Below, piece by piece: positions 9,815 through 19,352 of a stretch of 64,000 bases of DNA. This DNA is from Rummeliibacillus stabekisii (GTDB lineage Bacteria; Bacillota; Bacilli; Bacillales_A; Planococcaceae): contig NZ_BJVD01000001.1 in the NCBI RefSeq assembly GCF_007988965.1, forward strand, positions 868,001 through 932,000. The letters are read 5' to 3'. The notes under the pieces are model-generated. The model ran no database searches. It was given only the letters and a program-made list of their open reading frames with translations, and was not told the DNA's origin. The first letter of the stretch is position 1, and each line of letters opens with the position of its first letter. A program made the position numbers and the translations under genes.

Positions 9815-9865
9815 AAGGATTGTCTGATAAAGTTGTTTAAAACTCAACTTCATTAGACAATCCTT
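9815..9865. terminator. Bidirectional terminator between ylaF and suhB
   Basis: AAGGATTGTCT (9815-9825) pairs with AGACAATCCTT (9855-9865) with a further AAGTTG/CAACTT inner stem. A-rich and T-rich flanks serve both convergent genes. Confidence 0.85.
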
Positions 9866-9868
9866 TTC

Positions 9869-10660
9869 TTATTTTAATTCTATATAGTTTTCCACAATCT
9901 CTTTGTGAATGAAGGGATTGGCTATAATAAATGTATCCCGCTCCAGTAAATTTATCGGCTGGTTTTCTAAATTACTTGCAATAGCTCCTACTTCATTTGC
10001 GATCATAACGCCACCTGCTATATCCCATGGCGATAACCGCATTGAAAGATAAGCATCCATTCTTCCACTCGCAACAGAGACAATTTCTAAAGCTGCTGAA
10101 CCATATGATCTTGTCCCTCTTACCTTATGTACAAGCTCAATCATTGGTTCATGCTTGATGCGTTTATTAGGCGTCGCCCATACAGCATTCAAACCAATAA
10201 TCGCTTTGTCCAATGAAATTTCCTCTAATGCTTTTAATGGCTGATCATTCATGTATGCACCTTGTCCCTCAATCGCATGATATAGGTGATCTCTCATGAC
10301 ATCATATATGTAGCCTAGCTTTCCAATTCCATCAACATAAATACCAACCGAAATGGCAAAATTCCGATGCTGACGTACGAAATTCATTGTTCCATCAATA
10401 GGATCGATAATCCATACAACTCCATCGAGTGATTGAATTTTCTCGCCCATCCCTTCTTCCCCAATAATTTTATGAGAGGAATTAAAGGTGCGAATTTTTT
10501 CGATGAAAAACAATTCAATTTCACGGTCTATATTTGTGACTAAATCATTTGCATCGGCTTTTGTCTCGATTGTCCACTTTTCAGAAAAGGATTGTCTGAT
10601 TCGATCTCCGGCTTGGAGTATAATTGATTTCGCATACACATCTATCTTAGATAATTCCAT
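9869..10660 (-). CDS. suhB: Inositol-1-monophosphatase family phosphatase
   Basis: Mg-dependent, Li-sensitive type sugar-phosphate phosphatase of 263 residues. Visible metal-site motifs are GEEG (67-70), DPIDGTMNF (86-94) and WDIAGG (212-217), all intact. In Bacillus the neighbour of yktA/yktB is the suhB homologue yktC, so position and sequence agree. It could act on inositol phosphate, glycerol phosphate or PAP-like substrates; this cannot be told from sequence. GGGGG precedes the ATG by four bases. It is followed by a shared terminator and preceded by the terminator of the next gene. Confidence 0.88.
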   Translation of the reverse strand: MELSKIDVYAKSIILQAGDRIRQSFSEKWTIETKADANDLVTNIDREIELFFIEKIRTFNSSHKIIGEEGMGEKIQSLDGVVWIIDPIDGTMNFVRQHRNFAISVGIYVDGIGKLGYIYDVMRDHLYHAIEGQGAYMNDQPLKALEEISLDKAIIGLNAVWATPNKRIKHEPMIELVHKVRGTRSYGSAALEIVSVASGRMDAYLSMRLSPWDIAGGVMIANEVGAIASNLENQPINLLERDTFIIANPFIHKEIVENYIELK

Positions 10661-10709
10661 AAATCCCCCACCCTACTTTTTAGAAACCTTTTGATTTTTT
10701 TATTATAAC

Positions 10710-10746
10710 AAAAAAAACACCTGCTTCTCATATTGATTAGCAAGTG
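10710..10746 (-). terminator. Terminator after the 65-residue gene
   Basis: Minus-strand stem CACTTGCT / AGCAGGTG (one G-T pair) followed by eight Ts, ending the gene at 10775-10972 before suhB. Confidence 0.8.
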
Positions 10747-10774
10747 TCACTATGAAGTGAAAGCGGTTATTTCT

Positions 10775-10972
10775 TTAGGCGAATGCATGGAAAGCCTCCA
10801 GTTCCATATGAATTTCCGCTAATCTCGCCTTACTTTCTGACATTTGTTTTGCGTCATTTTTTTGGATGGCGTCATATAATGTAGCCAATTCATAATCCAC
10901 TTCTAATTGAAGACCTTTAATATATTGCTTCTCAAAATCCACTTTACGTATAATATGCACGACCTGTTTCAT
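10775..10972 (-). CDS. Small helical protein of unknown function
   Basis: Protein of 65 residues, rich in Glu, Lys and Ala, predicted to be two helices with a coiled-coil-like heptad in the C-terminal half (LAEIHMELEAF). AAAGGAG at good spacing before the ATG and a strong terminator behind it argue for a real gene. I do not recognise a named family. It lies in the suhB-yktB gap and is transcribed alone. No membrane segment or Cys is present. Confidence 0.6.
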   Translation of the reverse strand: MKQVVHIIRKVDFEKQYIKGLQLEVDYELATLYDAIQKNDAKQMSESKARLAEIHMELEAFHAFA

Positions 10973-11113
10973 GATATCAGCTCCTTTGTACTTTTTATCA
11001 ATTCACTCTTTTTATGCTAATGACTATAGCAAGATTGGTAAGTGCTTCTACAAGATTTTTTCCCATATTTCGCATAAAATAAACATAAATCTTTACAAAA
11101 GGAGAGGAAATAA

Positions 11114-11749
11114 GTGGCTGTAAAATGGACAACCGATGATTTTGATGTTTTTAATATACCCGGCCTAGAGCAGCGTATGGAAGCTCTAACAGAGCATGTG
11201 CGTCCTAAATTTGAAGAGCTCGCAAAAACGTACACTACATACTTTACATCTAAGACAGGTATTGAATTTTATCCGCATATCGCAAGACACGCTAGAAGGA
11301 AAGTGAATCCTCCGATTGATAGCTGGGTTGCATTTGCGCCAAATAAACGAGGTTATAAAGCGTTGCCCCACTTTGAGATTGGTCTTTTTGAATCGCACGT
11401 TTTTATTATTCTTTGTGCTATTTATGAAGCGCCTACTAAAAAAGCTATTGCAGATAACCTATTAAACAATCTTGAAACTGTTAAGGCACTGCCCCATTCT
11501 TTTTTTGTAACCGGCGATCATTTTGATCCTAAAGGGACCTCCCTTAACGAGGCGATTGCAGATGGGACGCTAGAAAAACTGCTTATTCGTTTAAAGGAAG
11601 TTAAAAAAGGCGAGTTTTTGATTGGTTTGCAAATACCAAGGGAAGAAGCAATACAACTTTCAGGAGAAGAATTTGAAGAGAAAACAGAAGAAACATTAGA
11701 AGAGCTTATGCCAATTTATAGGCTAATGGCTTCCGCCGATTTAACCTAG
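11114..11749 (+). CDS. yktB: YktB family protein (DUF1054/UPF0637)
   Basis: Soluble protein of 211 residues starting at GTG, with AAAGGAGAGG ahead of it. The sequence fits the YktB family along its length, for example WVAFAPNKRGYKxLPHFxIG and VTGDHFDPKG. The family has a known fold but no proven function. It is next to yktA and suhB, as in Bacillus. It is followed by a strong terminator. No active-site pattern can be named. Confidence 0.88.
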   Translation: MAVKWTTDDFDVFNIPGLEQRMEALTEHVRPKFEELAKTYTTYFTSKTGIEFYPHIARHARRKVNPPIDSWVAFAPNKRGYKALPHFEIGLFESHVFIILCAIYEAPTKKAIADNLLNNLETVKALPHSFFVTGDHFDPKGTSLNEAIADGTLEKLLIRLKEVKKGEFLIGLQIPREEAIQLSGEEFEEKTEETLEELMPIYRLMASADLT

Positions 11750-11758
11750 GTATCAAAG

Positions 11759-11808
11759 AAGCAATCGATACACTGCAAATTGCAGAAGTTTTCGATTGCT
11801 TTTTTTTT
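11759..11808 (+). terminator. Terminator after yktB
   Basis: GCAATCGA / TCGATTGC stem with an inner CTGCAA/TTGCAG stem, followed by nine Ts. Confidence 0.85.
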
Positions 11809-11834
11809 GCTTAAGTGCGTATTTATATTTGTAT

Positions 11835-12119
11835 CTAGCGACTTTTTTTCTCACCTTTGATGATTGTGCCATTTTCTTTTGTTTTTGTCTGCTTCACAAT
11901 ATCATAACTAACATATCCGCTTTCTTCTTCAAACTCGCGAAAAATAGTTTTTTCTTCTGCCATTGATGGGACTATTTCTTTAAATCTACGGTATTTAGAT
12001 AAAACTTCTTCTCTTTGTACACCTTTTTCATAAGCTTTCTCTACTGTTTGAAAAAAGGCAATGACGTCTACAATTTCGTTTGTTGACCATTCAATTGAAA
12101 ATGGGTATGAATATTCCAT
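11835..12119 (-). CDS. yktA: YktA family protein (UPF0223)
   Basis: Protein of 94 residues with the family pattern W(S/T)xxEIxDVIxFF..VExAYEKG and RFKEIVP...EEESGY. It is soluble and helical, and its function is unknown. AGGT lies before the ATG. The basic C-terminal tail (about 15 residues) is lower in complexity than the core. It has its own promoter and converges with yktB. Confidence 0.88.
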   Translation of the reverse strand: MEYSYPFSIEWSTNEIVDVIAFFQTVEKAYEKGVQREEVLSKYRRFKEIVPSMAEEKTIFREFEEESGYVSYDIVKQTKTKENGTIIKGEKKSR

Positions 12120-12136
12120 GCTATTACCTGCCTAAC

Positions 12137-12165
12137 TTTATATAGTGTGTTTTGTTCATTGTAAA
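12137..12165 (-). promoter_or_regulatory. yktA promoter
   Basis: Minus-strand TTTACA (12160-12165), 17-base spacer, TATAAA (12137-12142), ending 17 bases before the yktA start. Confidence 0.6.
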
Positions 12166-12290
12166 CGCTGAATAAAGAAAACTGCAACCGTTGTTGTTTA
12201 TTAGCATATTCCCCGGGAAATGAAATTATTCATGCTTATTGTGTCGATGTGTATCCTGTATTCTTATCAAGACACTTATTGAAACAACAT

Positions 12291-12339
12291 AAAAAAAGAT
12301 TGCACCAGGAAATCATATACTTTGATTTCCTGGGCAATC
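12291..12339 (-). terminator. Strong terminator after swrC
   Basis: Minus-strand stem GATTGC..CAGGAAATCA / TGATTTCCTG..GCAATC, about 16 pairs, followed by seven Ts. Confidence 0.9.
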
Positions 12340-12347
12340 CATTCATG

Positions 12348-15300
12348 TTAGTCTACTTTATTCTCGTGTGCCCGGTCTTTTTTCAGGATTCTAGAGAGTA
12401 ATTCATATACTAATGGCACAATTAATAGTGTTAAAATAGTCGAACTGATTAATCCACCGATTACCGTTACACCAACGCCTTTTGAAATCAAGCCGCCGCC
12501 TTCTGCTCCGATAGCAAGAGGTATTAAAGCACCAATTGTTGCAATAGCTGTCATGAGGATTGGTCGCAAACGAGTTGCTCCTGCTTCAAGTATGGCTTCA
12601 CGCATGCTTTTGCCTGCATGTTCCATATGAATGATCCGATCGACAAGCACGATGGCATTCGTCACCACTATACCAATCAGCATTAATAAACCGATTAGAG
12701 AAGATACACTAATGGTTTCACCAGAAATGTATAGAGCGACTAATGCACCGATCACTGTAAATGGTAATGAGAATAGGATAGCGAATGGCGCTAAACCTTC
12801 TCCGAACGTTACCACTAATGTAAAGTAAACGATAGCAATGGCTGCAACAATAGCTAAGCCTAATTGTCCGAAGGCTTCATTCATATCCTCTGCTACCCCA
12901 CCAGTGTCTACTTCTACACTATTTGGCAAATCAAGTTTCTTAATTTCTTTTTCTACCCCTGAAGATGCTTTTGTAACATCTTTGGATGTCACTGTTGCCG
13001 TTACATCCGCATAGACTTTACCTTTACTACGGTTTATTTGATTAGAAGTCGTGCCTTCTTTCACATCAGCTACATCTGAAATTTTCACTTTTTTCCCTAA
13101 TGGAGAATCAACAGTCTCATTTAAGACATCCTTGAATTCATCAGGAGATGCTGCTTCCTTATGAACATTCACATCGAGTTCCTTACCTTCTCTTGTAACT
13201 GTAGTCAATACTTCAGTTTGCGTATTTGGGTTGATCGCCATGGCGATTTGGCCAGTTGTCAGCCCCAATGCTTTCGCTTTATCTTGATCGATCACCAATG
13301 TTTTTTCTTCATAGTTTTCAGCAAGCGAAGACTTCGCATCTTTTAGATGATCTTGCTTTTTCATAATGTTCTTGATTTTATTTACTACTGGTTTAATATC
13401 TTCCACTGTATTGCCGTAAACTGAGTAAGAAATTTCATTGCTTGAACCTGTTGATGAAAAGTCTTGGCTCTTCCATTTACCTTCATGGCCGATATTTTCT
13501 ACTTCTTTAATTAACGATTCTTTTTTATCACCAAAGTTTTGCGTGTCTTTGTCATAAATAACATAGACAAGAGCGCCATTGCTGTTACCTGGACTCATTG
13601 GATTTGCTCCGCCAACAGAAGATTGTACTGTGTCTACATTTTTCTTCTTCATAGCGACTTTTTCAATCTCTTCCACTTTCTCTAGAACTTGGTCACGTGT
13701 TTCACCAGGCTTCGGTGTATATGTTAAATATACCATTTTTTGTTCATCATCTGGAAGGAAACTAAACCCTACTAAAGGTGCTAAGAATAAGCTCGCAACT
13801 AAAATCACGACTGAAAGAATAGAAGTAATCCATTTATGGTTTAATACCCATTCTAGAATTCGCTTATATCCATTTGCCAACTTGCCGTGCTCTTCTTTTT
13901 TCGTCTTTTTCTGACCATACAACTCTTTTTTAAACAATGAGTGTGCCATAACAGGTACAATCGTTACGGCCACAATGAGAGATGCGATTAACGCAAACGC
14001 CATCGTTAATCCAAATGGCAAGAATAATTCTCCGACCATGCCGCCCACTAAACCCAACGGCAAGAATACAGCAATTGTTACGATTGTTGAAGACAAGATT
14101 GGTTTGAACATTTCCATTGTCGCTTCACGAATCAATGCTCGGCCATGCAGTTTTTCGCCTTCAAGATAAATTCTGCGATAAATATTTTCAATTACAACAA
14201 TCGAGTCATCAATAACACGCCCAATTGCAACAGTCATCGCGCCTAATGTCATCATATTGAGTGAAATATCCATCTGTTTCAAGACACCTACTGCAATCAA
14301 TAATGACATCGGGATAGAGATAACTGAGATAATAGTAGAACGAATATTGCGTAGGAACAACATAATGATAATGACAGCGAAAATGGCACCGAATAATGCT
14401 TTATCAAGCATTGTTTGGACTGACTCTTCAATTGGCTGTCCTTGGTCAAGTGTAACCTCAATATCCATTCCTTTGTTTTCTTTTTCAAACTTGTTAGAAG
14501 CTTTTTTTACATCATTTACTACATTGACTGTATTCGCTTCTTGCGATTTAACAACCTGAACAGCGATTGCATTTTGGCCATTTGTACGTGATACTGACTC
14601 AACTTCACCGATCACTTTAATTTTAGCTAATTCCCCTAAATTTACGAATGGCTTCGCAGGAGGTGCTTGTTGCATGCCTTGTGCAGCACTGGCTTGCGAA
14701 GCATCACCTTGTGCAGCATCTGCTGGTTGTTGAGCTTGAGATGAATTCCCCATTGATACAGGAATACTTAATTTTTTCAAATCTTTAATAGTTGTCATTT
14801 TACCATCAACAACTACAGATTGTTCTTCATCCTTAAATTGGAACATACCTAGCGGAACTTTTGTATCCATTGCTTTCACATATTGCTTAATTGAATCTTC
14901 TGTTAAGCCATATTGAGCTAATTTCTTTTGGTCATATGTAAGCTCGACCTTTTCCACTTGTTGCCCGGAAACTGATACTGAGGATACACCGTCAATACCT
15001 TCTAGTTTCGGTACAAAGTAATTTTCGGTGGTTTTTGTTAGGTCTGCGATTGACTGATCTTTATTAGCTACACTTAACGCTACGATTGGAAATGCATTAA
15101 TATTAATGCGATCAACGGTAGGTTTTTGAGCTGTTTCTGGAAGTTCTACTTTCTCAATCGCTTCCTTAATATTACCCACAGCTTCTTTCATATCTGTTCC
15201 ATACTTGAATTCAATTTGCAGACTAGAAGCATTTTGATAAGAGTTGGAGTAAACAGAAGAAACTCCCTTTAAATGATTGACTGCCTTTTCATAAGGAATA

Positions 15301-15494
15301 GATATGTCATCAGCTACTTGTTGCGGAGTGGCACCTGGATAAACAGTTGTTACAGTAGCAACAGGCACTGAAATATCCGGTATTGTTTCTAGCTTCATCT
15401 TAAGCCCCGAATAAAGGCCTGCAGCTGCTACAATTATGGTCAATAGCCAAACTGCTAGTTTATTTTTCAGCACAAATTTAATAAGCGAATTCAT
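12348..15494 (-). CDS. swrC: RND-family efflux pump, SwrC-like
   Basis: Inner-membrane resistance-nodulation-division transporter of 1048 residues with the typical layout: one N-terminal helix, a large outer loop, helices 2-6, a second large loop, helices 8-12. The helix-4 motif GxxxDDSIVVIENIYR carries the proton-relay Asp pair. The best family match is Bacillus SwrC (YerP), which exports surfactin and is needed for swarming. The first outer loop holds a Gln/Ala-rich insert near residues 250-280. A TetR gene diverges upstream, as yerO does beside swrC in Bacillus. No outer-membrane partner is expected in this host. AAGGA precedes the ATG by about 12 bases. Confidence 0.88.
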   Translation of the reverse strand: MNSLIKFVLKNKLAVWLLTIIVAAAGLYSGLKMKLETIPDISVPVATVTTVYPGATPQQVADDISIPYEKAVNHLKGVSSVYSNSYQNASSLQIEFKYGTDMKEAVGNIKEAIEKVELPETAQKPTVDRININAFPIVALSVANKDQSIADLTKTTENYFVPKLEGIDGVSSVSVSGQQVEKVELTYDQKKLAQYGLTEDSIKQYVKAMDTKVPLGMFQFKDEEQSVVVDGKMTTIKDLKKLSIPVSMGNSSQAQQPADAAQGDASQASAAQGMQQAPPAKPFVNLGELAKIKVIGEVESVSRTNGQNAIAVQVVKSQEANTVNVVNDVKKASNKFEKENKGMDIEVTLDQGQPIEESVQTMLDKALFGAIFAVIIIMLFLRNIRSTIISVISIPMSLLIAVGVLKQMDISLNMMTLGAMTVAIGRVIDDSIVVIENIYRRIYLEGEKLHGRALIREATMEMFKPILSSTIVTIAVFLPLGLVGGMVGELFLPFGLTMAFALIASLIVAVTIVPVMAHSLFKKELYGQKKTKKEEHGKLANGYKRILEWVLNHKWITSILSVVILVASLFLAPLVGFSFLPDDEQKMVYLTYTPKPGETRDQVLEKVEEIEKVAMKKKNVDTVQSSVGGANPMSPGNSNGALVYVIYDKDTQNFGDKKESLIKEVENIGHEGKWKSQDFSSTGSSNEISYSVYGNTVEDIKPVVNKIKNIMKKQDHLKDAKSSLAENYEEKTLVIDQDKAKALGLTTGQIAMAINPNTQTEVLTTVTREGKELDVNVHKEAASPDEFKDVLNETVDSPLGKKVKISDVADVKEGTTSNQINRSKGKVYADVTATVTSKDVTKASSGVEKEIKKLDLPNSVEVDTGGVAEDMNEAFGQLGLAIVAAIAIVYFTLVVTFGEGLAPFAILFSLPFTVIGALVALYISGETISVSSLIGLLMLIGIVVTNAIVLVDRIIHMEHAGKSMREAILEAGATRLRPILMTAIATIGALIPLAIGAEGGGLISKGVGVTVIGGLISSTILTLLIVPLVYELLSRILKKDRAHENKVD

Positions 15495-15511
15495 TCATAC
15501 ACCGTCCTTTT

Positions 15512-15557
15512 TTGACTTACTGGTCACAATTCAATATAATAAATGACTAGCTGGTCA
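15512..15557 (+). promoter_or_regulatory. Divergent tetR/swrC promoter with two operators
   Basis: Plus-strand promoter TTGACT (15512-15517), 17-base spacer, TATAAT (15535-15540) drives tetR. Two 14-bp imperfect palindromes sharing TGACT....TGGTCA lie at 15513-15526 and 15544-15557, centres 31 bp apart. On the minus strand TTGACT, an 18-base spacer and TATTAT are available for swrC, so both promoters would be covered by the operators. Confidence 0.7.
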
Positions 15558-15601
15558 AAAGTCAAATTATAGAAAGAAAGTATCATAGAAAGAGTGAAAC
15601 A

Positions 15602-16459
15602 ATGTCAAAACGAGACCTAATTATCGAAAAGTCTATGGAAATCTTATCCGAGCGTACCATTTCATCTACATCTATACAAGATATTACAGCAGCATGCGGA
15701 ATATCTAAAGGCGCGTTTTATCTTTCTTTTAAATCTAAGGAAGAACTCTTAATTGCAATATTTGAATATATTATTCGAGATATCACAGCAAAGTATCAGG
15801 TTCTCTTAAATTTACAAGCGGAACCTAGGGAGAAACTAATACAGTATTTTGTTATTTCTTTTCAATTTGTCGAAAAGAATTATCCTTTTTTAATGGCACA
15901 CGGTCGTGAGCTGATTAATATTATAGACCCTAATGCCCTGGAAGAAATCATTCAACAGTTCAAGAGAGCTGATTATGTCGCCTTGTTTCTTTTAGATGAG
16001 GTATATGGTAATCAAATATCTCAAAACAAATATGACCTTGTCGTATGTATTCAAGGGTTAGTAAAAAGCTATACAGAGATCATTATGAACCCTAAGCAAC
16101 GCGTCGACTATTATGAAATGAGCAAGATACTTGCACACCATATTGATGTATTGGCCACAGCTCCAATTGAGCCGTTAATTACAAAAGAAATGTTTGAGTT
16201 AAATCATAAAAAAAGCCGACATTTGGAAAAAGAAGAGTTACTATCAGAAATTGAAAAGTGCAAAAAGGATATTCTAGATGATGCAGTATTACAAGACACA
16301 TTCGATTTGCTAACGGAAGAATTGCAGAAGGAATCTCCACGTAAAGCCTTGTTGCTCGGCATGTCATCAAATTTAACTGCAAGCAATGAACTTCGTTGGC
16401 TTGCTACATTAATCAAACAATATAGCCATCATATGTATGAAAAAAGCAGGACAAATTAA
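15602..16459 (+). CDS. TetR-family regulator of the adjacent RND pump
   Basis: Regulator of 285 residues. The N-terminal helix-turn-helix spans about 18-50 (SIQDITAACGISKGAFYLSF). The rest is a long helical ligand domain, larger than in most TetR proteins. Divergence from the pump gene and paired palindromes in the shared promoter make it the likely repressor of swrC and of itself; Bacillus YerO is the counterpart. The Shine-Dalgarno sequence is weak. The stop codon falls in the loop of the downstream terminator, so the last codons form one arm of the hairpin. Confidence 0.85.
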   Translation: MSKRDLIIEKSMEILSERTISSTSIQDITAACGISKGAFYLSFKSKEELLIAIFEYIIRDITAKYQVLLNLQAEPREKLIQYFVISFQFVEKNYPFLMAHGRELINIIDPNALEEIIQQFKRADYVALFLLDEVYGNQISQNKYDLVVCIQGLVKSYTEIIMNPKQRVDYYEMSKILAHHIDVLATAPIEPLITKEMFELNHKKSRHLEKEELLSEIEKCKKDILDDAVLQDTFDLLTEELQKESPRKALLLGMSSNLTASNELRWLATLIKQYSHHMYEKSRTN

Positions 16460-16470
16460 ATTGTCCTGCT
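16445..16470. terminator. Bidirectional terminator of tetR and qoxD
   Basis: Perfect 10-bp stem AGCAGGACAA / TTGTCCTGCT with A-run and T-run flanks. The tetR stop codon is in the loop. Confidence 0.88.
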
Positions 16471-16489
16471 TTTTATTATTAGTCTGCGA

Positions 16490-16774
16490 TTAGTAGCCCC
16501 ATACCATTGCAAGAAGCGTACCAAACACCGTAATTAAACCTACAACTACTGCATAAATAATAGTGACGTAGAGAGATTTTTTGTCATCAGTTTCACCGAT
16601 ATGCATAAATAGTATCAGTTGGACTAGCGCTTGAGCAGCAGCTGTAATCAGCAAGATGGTCATAGCCAATCCATTAGACATACCTTTGAACATAATAACA
16701 GTTAACGCAGCGAGTGTTAAAAGAAGAGAACCTACGAACCCTAATACGTGCTCTTTAGGAAAAAGTTCTTTCAT
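16490..16774 (-). CDS. qoxD: Menaquinol oxidase aa3-600 subunit IV
   Basis: Membrane protein of 94 residues with three hydrophobic helices (about 10-30, 37-57, 69-90), the layout of QoxD/CyoD. It helps assemble the heme-copper quinol oxidase. It starts one base after the qoxC stop, so the two are translationally coupled. The motif LxLFMHIGE near residues 54-62 is typical of the subunit IV family. Confidence 0.92.
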   Translation of the reverse strand: MKELFPKEHVLGFVGSLLLTLAALTVIMFKGMSNGLAMTILLITAAAQALVQLILFMHIGETDDKKSLYVTIIYAVVVGLITVFGTLLAMVWGY

Positions 16775-16775
16775 A

Positions 16776-17375
16776 TTACAACACTCCTTTCAAGTACACA
16801 AAACTGAAGATGAAGATCCATACAACATCAAGGAAGTGCCAATACAGTGAAAAGATAAATGCTTTATTAGCTGTTTTCGCATTCAAGCCATGTCTCTTAA
16901 TTTGAATAAGGATGGCTGATCCCCATAGGAAACCAAATGTTACGTGGGCACCATGCGTGCCTAATAAAGTCATTAAAGCTGACATAAACGCACTTGTTGT
17001 AATTGTTGCACCATCATGAATATATGTTAAGAACTCGTTAATTTCTACGCCAAGGAATACTAAGCCAAGAAGTAACGTAATGATGTAGAATACCATCATC
17101 GCTTTCTTACGACCAATACGCATTGCATGAACGCCTAAACCGATTAAGAAACTACTTGTTAACAACACAAATGTTTCTATTAATACTGGTGGCATTTCAA
17201 ATATTTCTTTACCTGTTGGGCCAGTACCTGTGCGATCTGCTAATGCAAAATAAACACTAAATAATGTCGCGAAAAGAACAATTTCTGCTCCTAAGAATAC
17301 CCAGAAACCAAAGATTTTCATCTCGTTCTCATGTGTGCGGTATTCAAGTGGGGCTGATGTATTTTCTTTAGACAT
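16776..17375 (-). CDS. qoxC: Menaquinol oxidase aa3-600 subunit III
   Basis: Membrane protein of 199 residues with five helices, matching the short form of oxidase subunit III found in quinol oxidases. The segment GTHGAHVTFG (about 138-147) and the C-terminal YWHFLDVVWIF are the family hallmarks. Its ATG overlaps the qoxB stop codon by one base (TAATG), with GGAGGTG upstream inside qoxB. It does not itself hold a redox centre in this family. Confidence 0.94.
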   Translation of the reverse strand: MSKENTSAPLEYRTHENEMKIFGFWVFLGAEIVLFATLFSVYFALADRTGTGPTGKEIFEMPPVLIETFVLLTSSFLIGLGVHAMRIGRKKAMMVFYIITLLLGLVFLGVEINEFLTYIHDGATITTSAFMSALMTLLGTHGAHVTFGFLWGSAILIQIKRHGLNAKTANKAFIFSLYWHFLDVVWIFIFSFVYLKGVL

Positions 17376-19318
17376 TATTGTTCACCTCCCAAACGTCTTT
17401 CTGTTTCAACAATTTCAGCCACTTCGATGTAATGGCCATCATCTTTTTCAAATGAACGATATGCCAAGAATCCGAGAGTTGCTAGACCAAAGACAATTAC
17501 TCCAGCCCATACACTAAATACGAAGAAGAAAGCAAACAAGAACATAACACCGGCCATCCACATTGGCGCACTACTATTATTCGGCATATGAATTCGTTCA
17601 TACTCGCCAGCAGTAATGTCTCTACCTTCTTTTTTCGCAAACCAATATTCATCCAACTGGTTGATTTTTGGTACTACTGCAAAGTTGTACTCTGGAACTG
17701 GACTGTGTGTTGCCCATTCAAGTGAACGTGCATCCCAAGGATCTCCAGTTGTTTCGCGTGGACTGTGACGGAAGCTGTAGTAGATGTTGTAGCATAGTAA
17801 GATAAAGCCTACACCCATCATTAAAGCTCCAAGGAACGATACCATATTCAATGGACCATAGCCTGTGTCAGCTGAATATGTGTACATACGACGCGCATAA
17901 CCATCTAAACCTAAAATGAATAGTGGGAAGAACGCAATGTTAAATCCTAAAATGATAAACCAGAAAGCAGATTTACCTAATTTTTCATTCAAACGGAAAC
18001 CAAAGATTTTTGGCCACCAGTAGTGGTAACCTGCTAGTACACCAAATACTACCCCAGGAATCAATACATAGTGGAAGTGAGCTACCAAGAACATTGTATT
18101 ATGGTATTGATAGTCAGCACTTGCCATAGCAAGCATAACCCCTGTTACCCCACCAATTGTAAAAATTGGGATAAACGCTAATGCATAAAGCATTGGAGTC
18201 GTAAATTGGATTTTCCCGTGCCTCATCGTCAGAAGCCAGTTAAATATTTTTACACCTGTCGGCACTGCAATCAACATAGTTGTAGTAGAGAAGACGCCGT
18301 TAACCATTACACCGTGTCCCATAGTATAGAAGTGATGAGCCCATACCATGAAGGATAGTAACGAGATAATGACCATACTCATAACCATTGATTTATAGCC
18401 GTAAAGGTTTTTGCGTGCAAATGTCGCGATAATTTCACTGTAAATACCGAATGCAGGAAGTATAACAATATATACTTCTGGATGTCCCCATACCCAGAAT
18501 AGGTTTGCCCACATCATGTCCATACCGCCATCTTGCATTGCGAAGAATTTTGTACCGAACTGGCGGTCCAAAGTCATTAATGCTAGCGCTACAGTTAATA
18601 CAGGGAATGCAAATGTAATAATAACGTTTGTAATCAATGCGGACCAAGTAAACATTGGCATTTTCATTAATTTCATGCCAGGTGCACGCATTTTAAATAT
18701 AGTTGTAATAAAGTTGATACCTGTCATTAAAGTACCAATACCTGAAATTTGAAGAGCCCAAGCGTAATAGTTATTCCCTACACCTGGATTGAATTCAGTA
18801 CCTGCCAACGGGAAGTAAGCTGTCCAGCCGGCATTTGGCGAACCCCCGATAACAAATGATACATTCAACAAACCGGCACCTGCTGCAAATAGCCAGAAGC
18901 TAAGAGCATTCAGACGTGGAAATGCAACGTCTCGAGCACCAATTTGTAGCGGTACTACAATATTCATCAAACCAATGATGAATGGCATTGCCATGAATAA
19001 AATCATGATCAAACCATGTGTAGTAAAGATTTCATTATAGTGTTCGGAGTTTAATAATCCGTTTTCTGGTATAGCTGTTTGAGCACGCATTAATAAAGCA
19101 TCAATACCGCCTCTAAACAACATGATAAGCGCTACAAAGACGTACATAACGCCAATTTTTTTATGGTCAACAGTAGTTAGCCAGTTTTTATATAACCAGC
19201 CCCACTTTTTGAAATAAGTCAAACCTGCAACAACAGCAATAGCTCCTACGATGATACTGATACCAGCCGCTAAAATCATCGGCTCTTTCATCGGAGCGAA
19301 TAACTCATCAAAACTCAT
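17375..19318 (-). CDS. qoxB: Menaquinol oxidase aa3-600 subunit I
   Basis: Catalytic heme-copper subunit of 647 residues with about 14-15 helices. Visible ligand-bearing segments are FTTHGLIM (low-spin heme His), [10 protein letters not shown] (Cu-B His and the cross-linked Tyr), VWAHHFY (two Cu-B His) and [14 protein letters not shown] (both heme His). It reduces oxygen to water with electrons from menaquinol. A longer frame begins at 19336, but AAAGGAG eight bases before the ATG at 19318 fixes the start. It is the core of the qoxABCD operon. Confidence 0.96.
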   Translation of the reverse strand: MSFDELFAPMKEPMILAAGISIIVGAIAVVAGLTYFKKWGWLYKNWLTTVDHKKIGVMYVFVALIMLFRGGIDALLMRAQTAIPENGLLNSEHYNEIFTTHGLIMILFMAMPFIIGLMNIVVPLQIGARDVAFPRLNALSFWLFAAGAGLLNVSFVIGGSPNAGWTAYFPLAGTEFNPGVGNNYYAWALQISGIGTLMTGINFITTIFKMRAPGMKLMKMPMFTWSALITNVIITFAFPVLTVALALMTLDRQFGTKFFAMQDGGMDMMWANLFWVWGHPEVYIVILPAFGIYSEIIATFARKNLYGYKSMVMSMVIISLLSFMVWAHHFYTMGHGVMVNGVFSTTTMLIAVPTGVKIFNWLLTMRHGKIQFTTPMLYALAFIPIFTIGGVTGVMLAMASADYQYHNTMFLVAHFHYVLIPGVVFGVLAGYHYWWPKIFGFRLNEKLGKSAFWFIILGFNIAFFPLFILGLDGYARRMYTYSADTGYGPLNMVSFLGALMMGVGFILLCYNIYYSFRHSPRETTGDPWDARSLEWATHSPVPEYNFAVVPKINQLDEYWFAKKEGRDITAGEYERIHMPNNSSAPMWMAGVMFLFAFFFVFSVWAGVIVFGLATLGFLAYRSFEKDDGHYIEVAEIVETERRLGGEQ

Positions 19319-19352
19319 GTGTGTAACTCCTTTCATTCTTTAGAATGATAAA

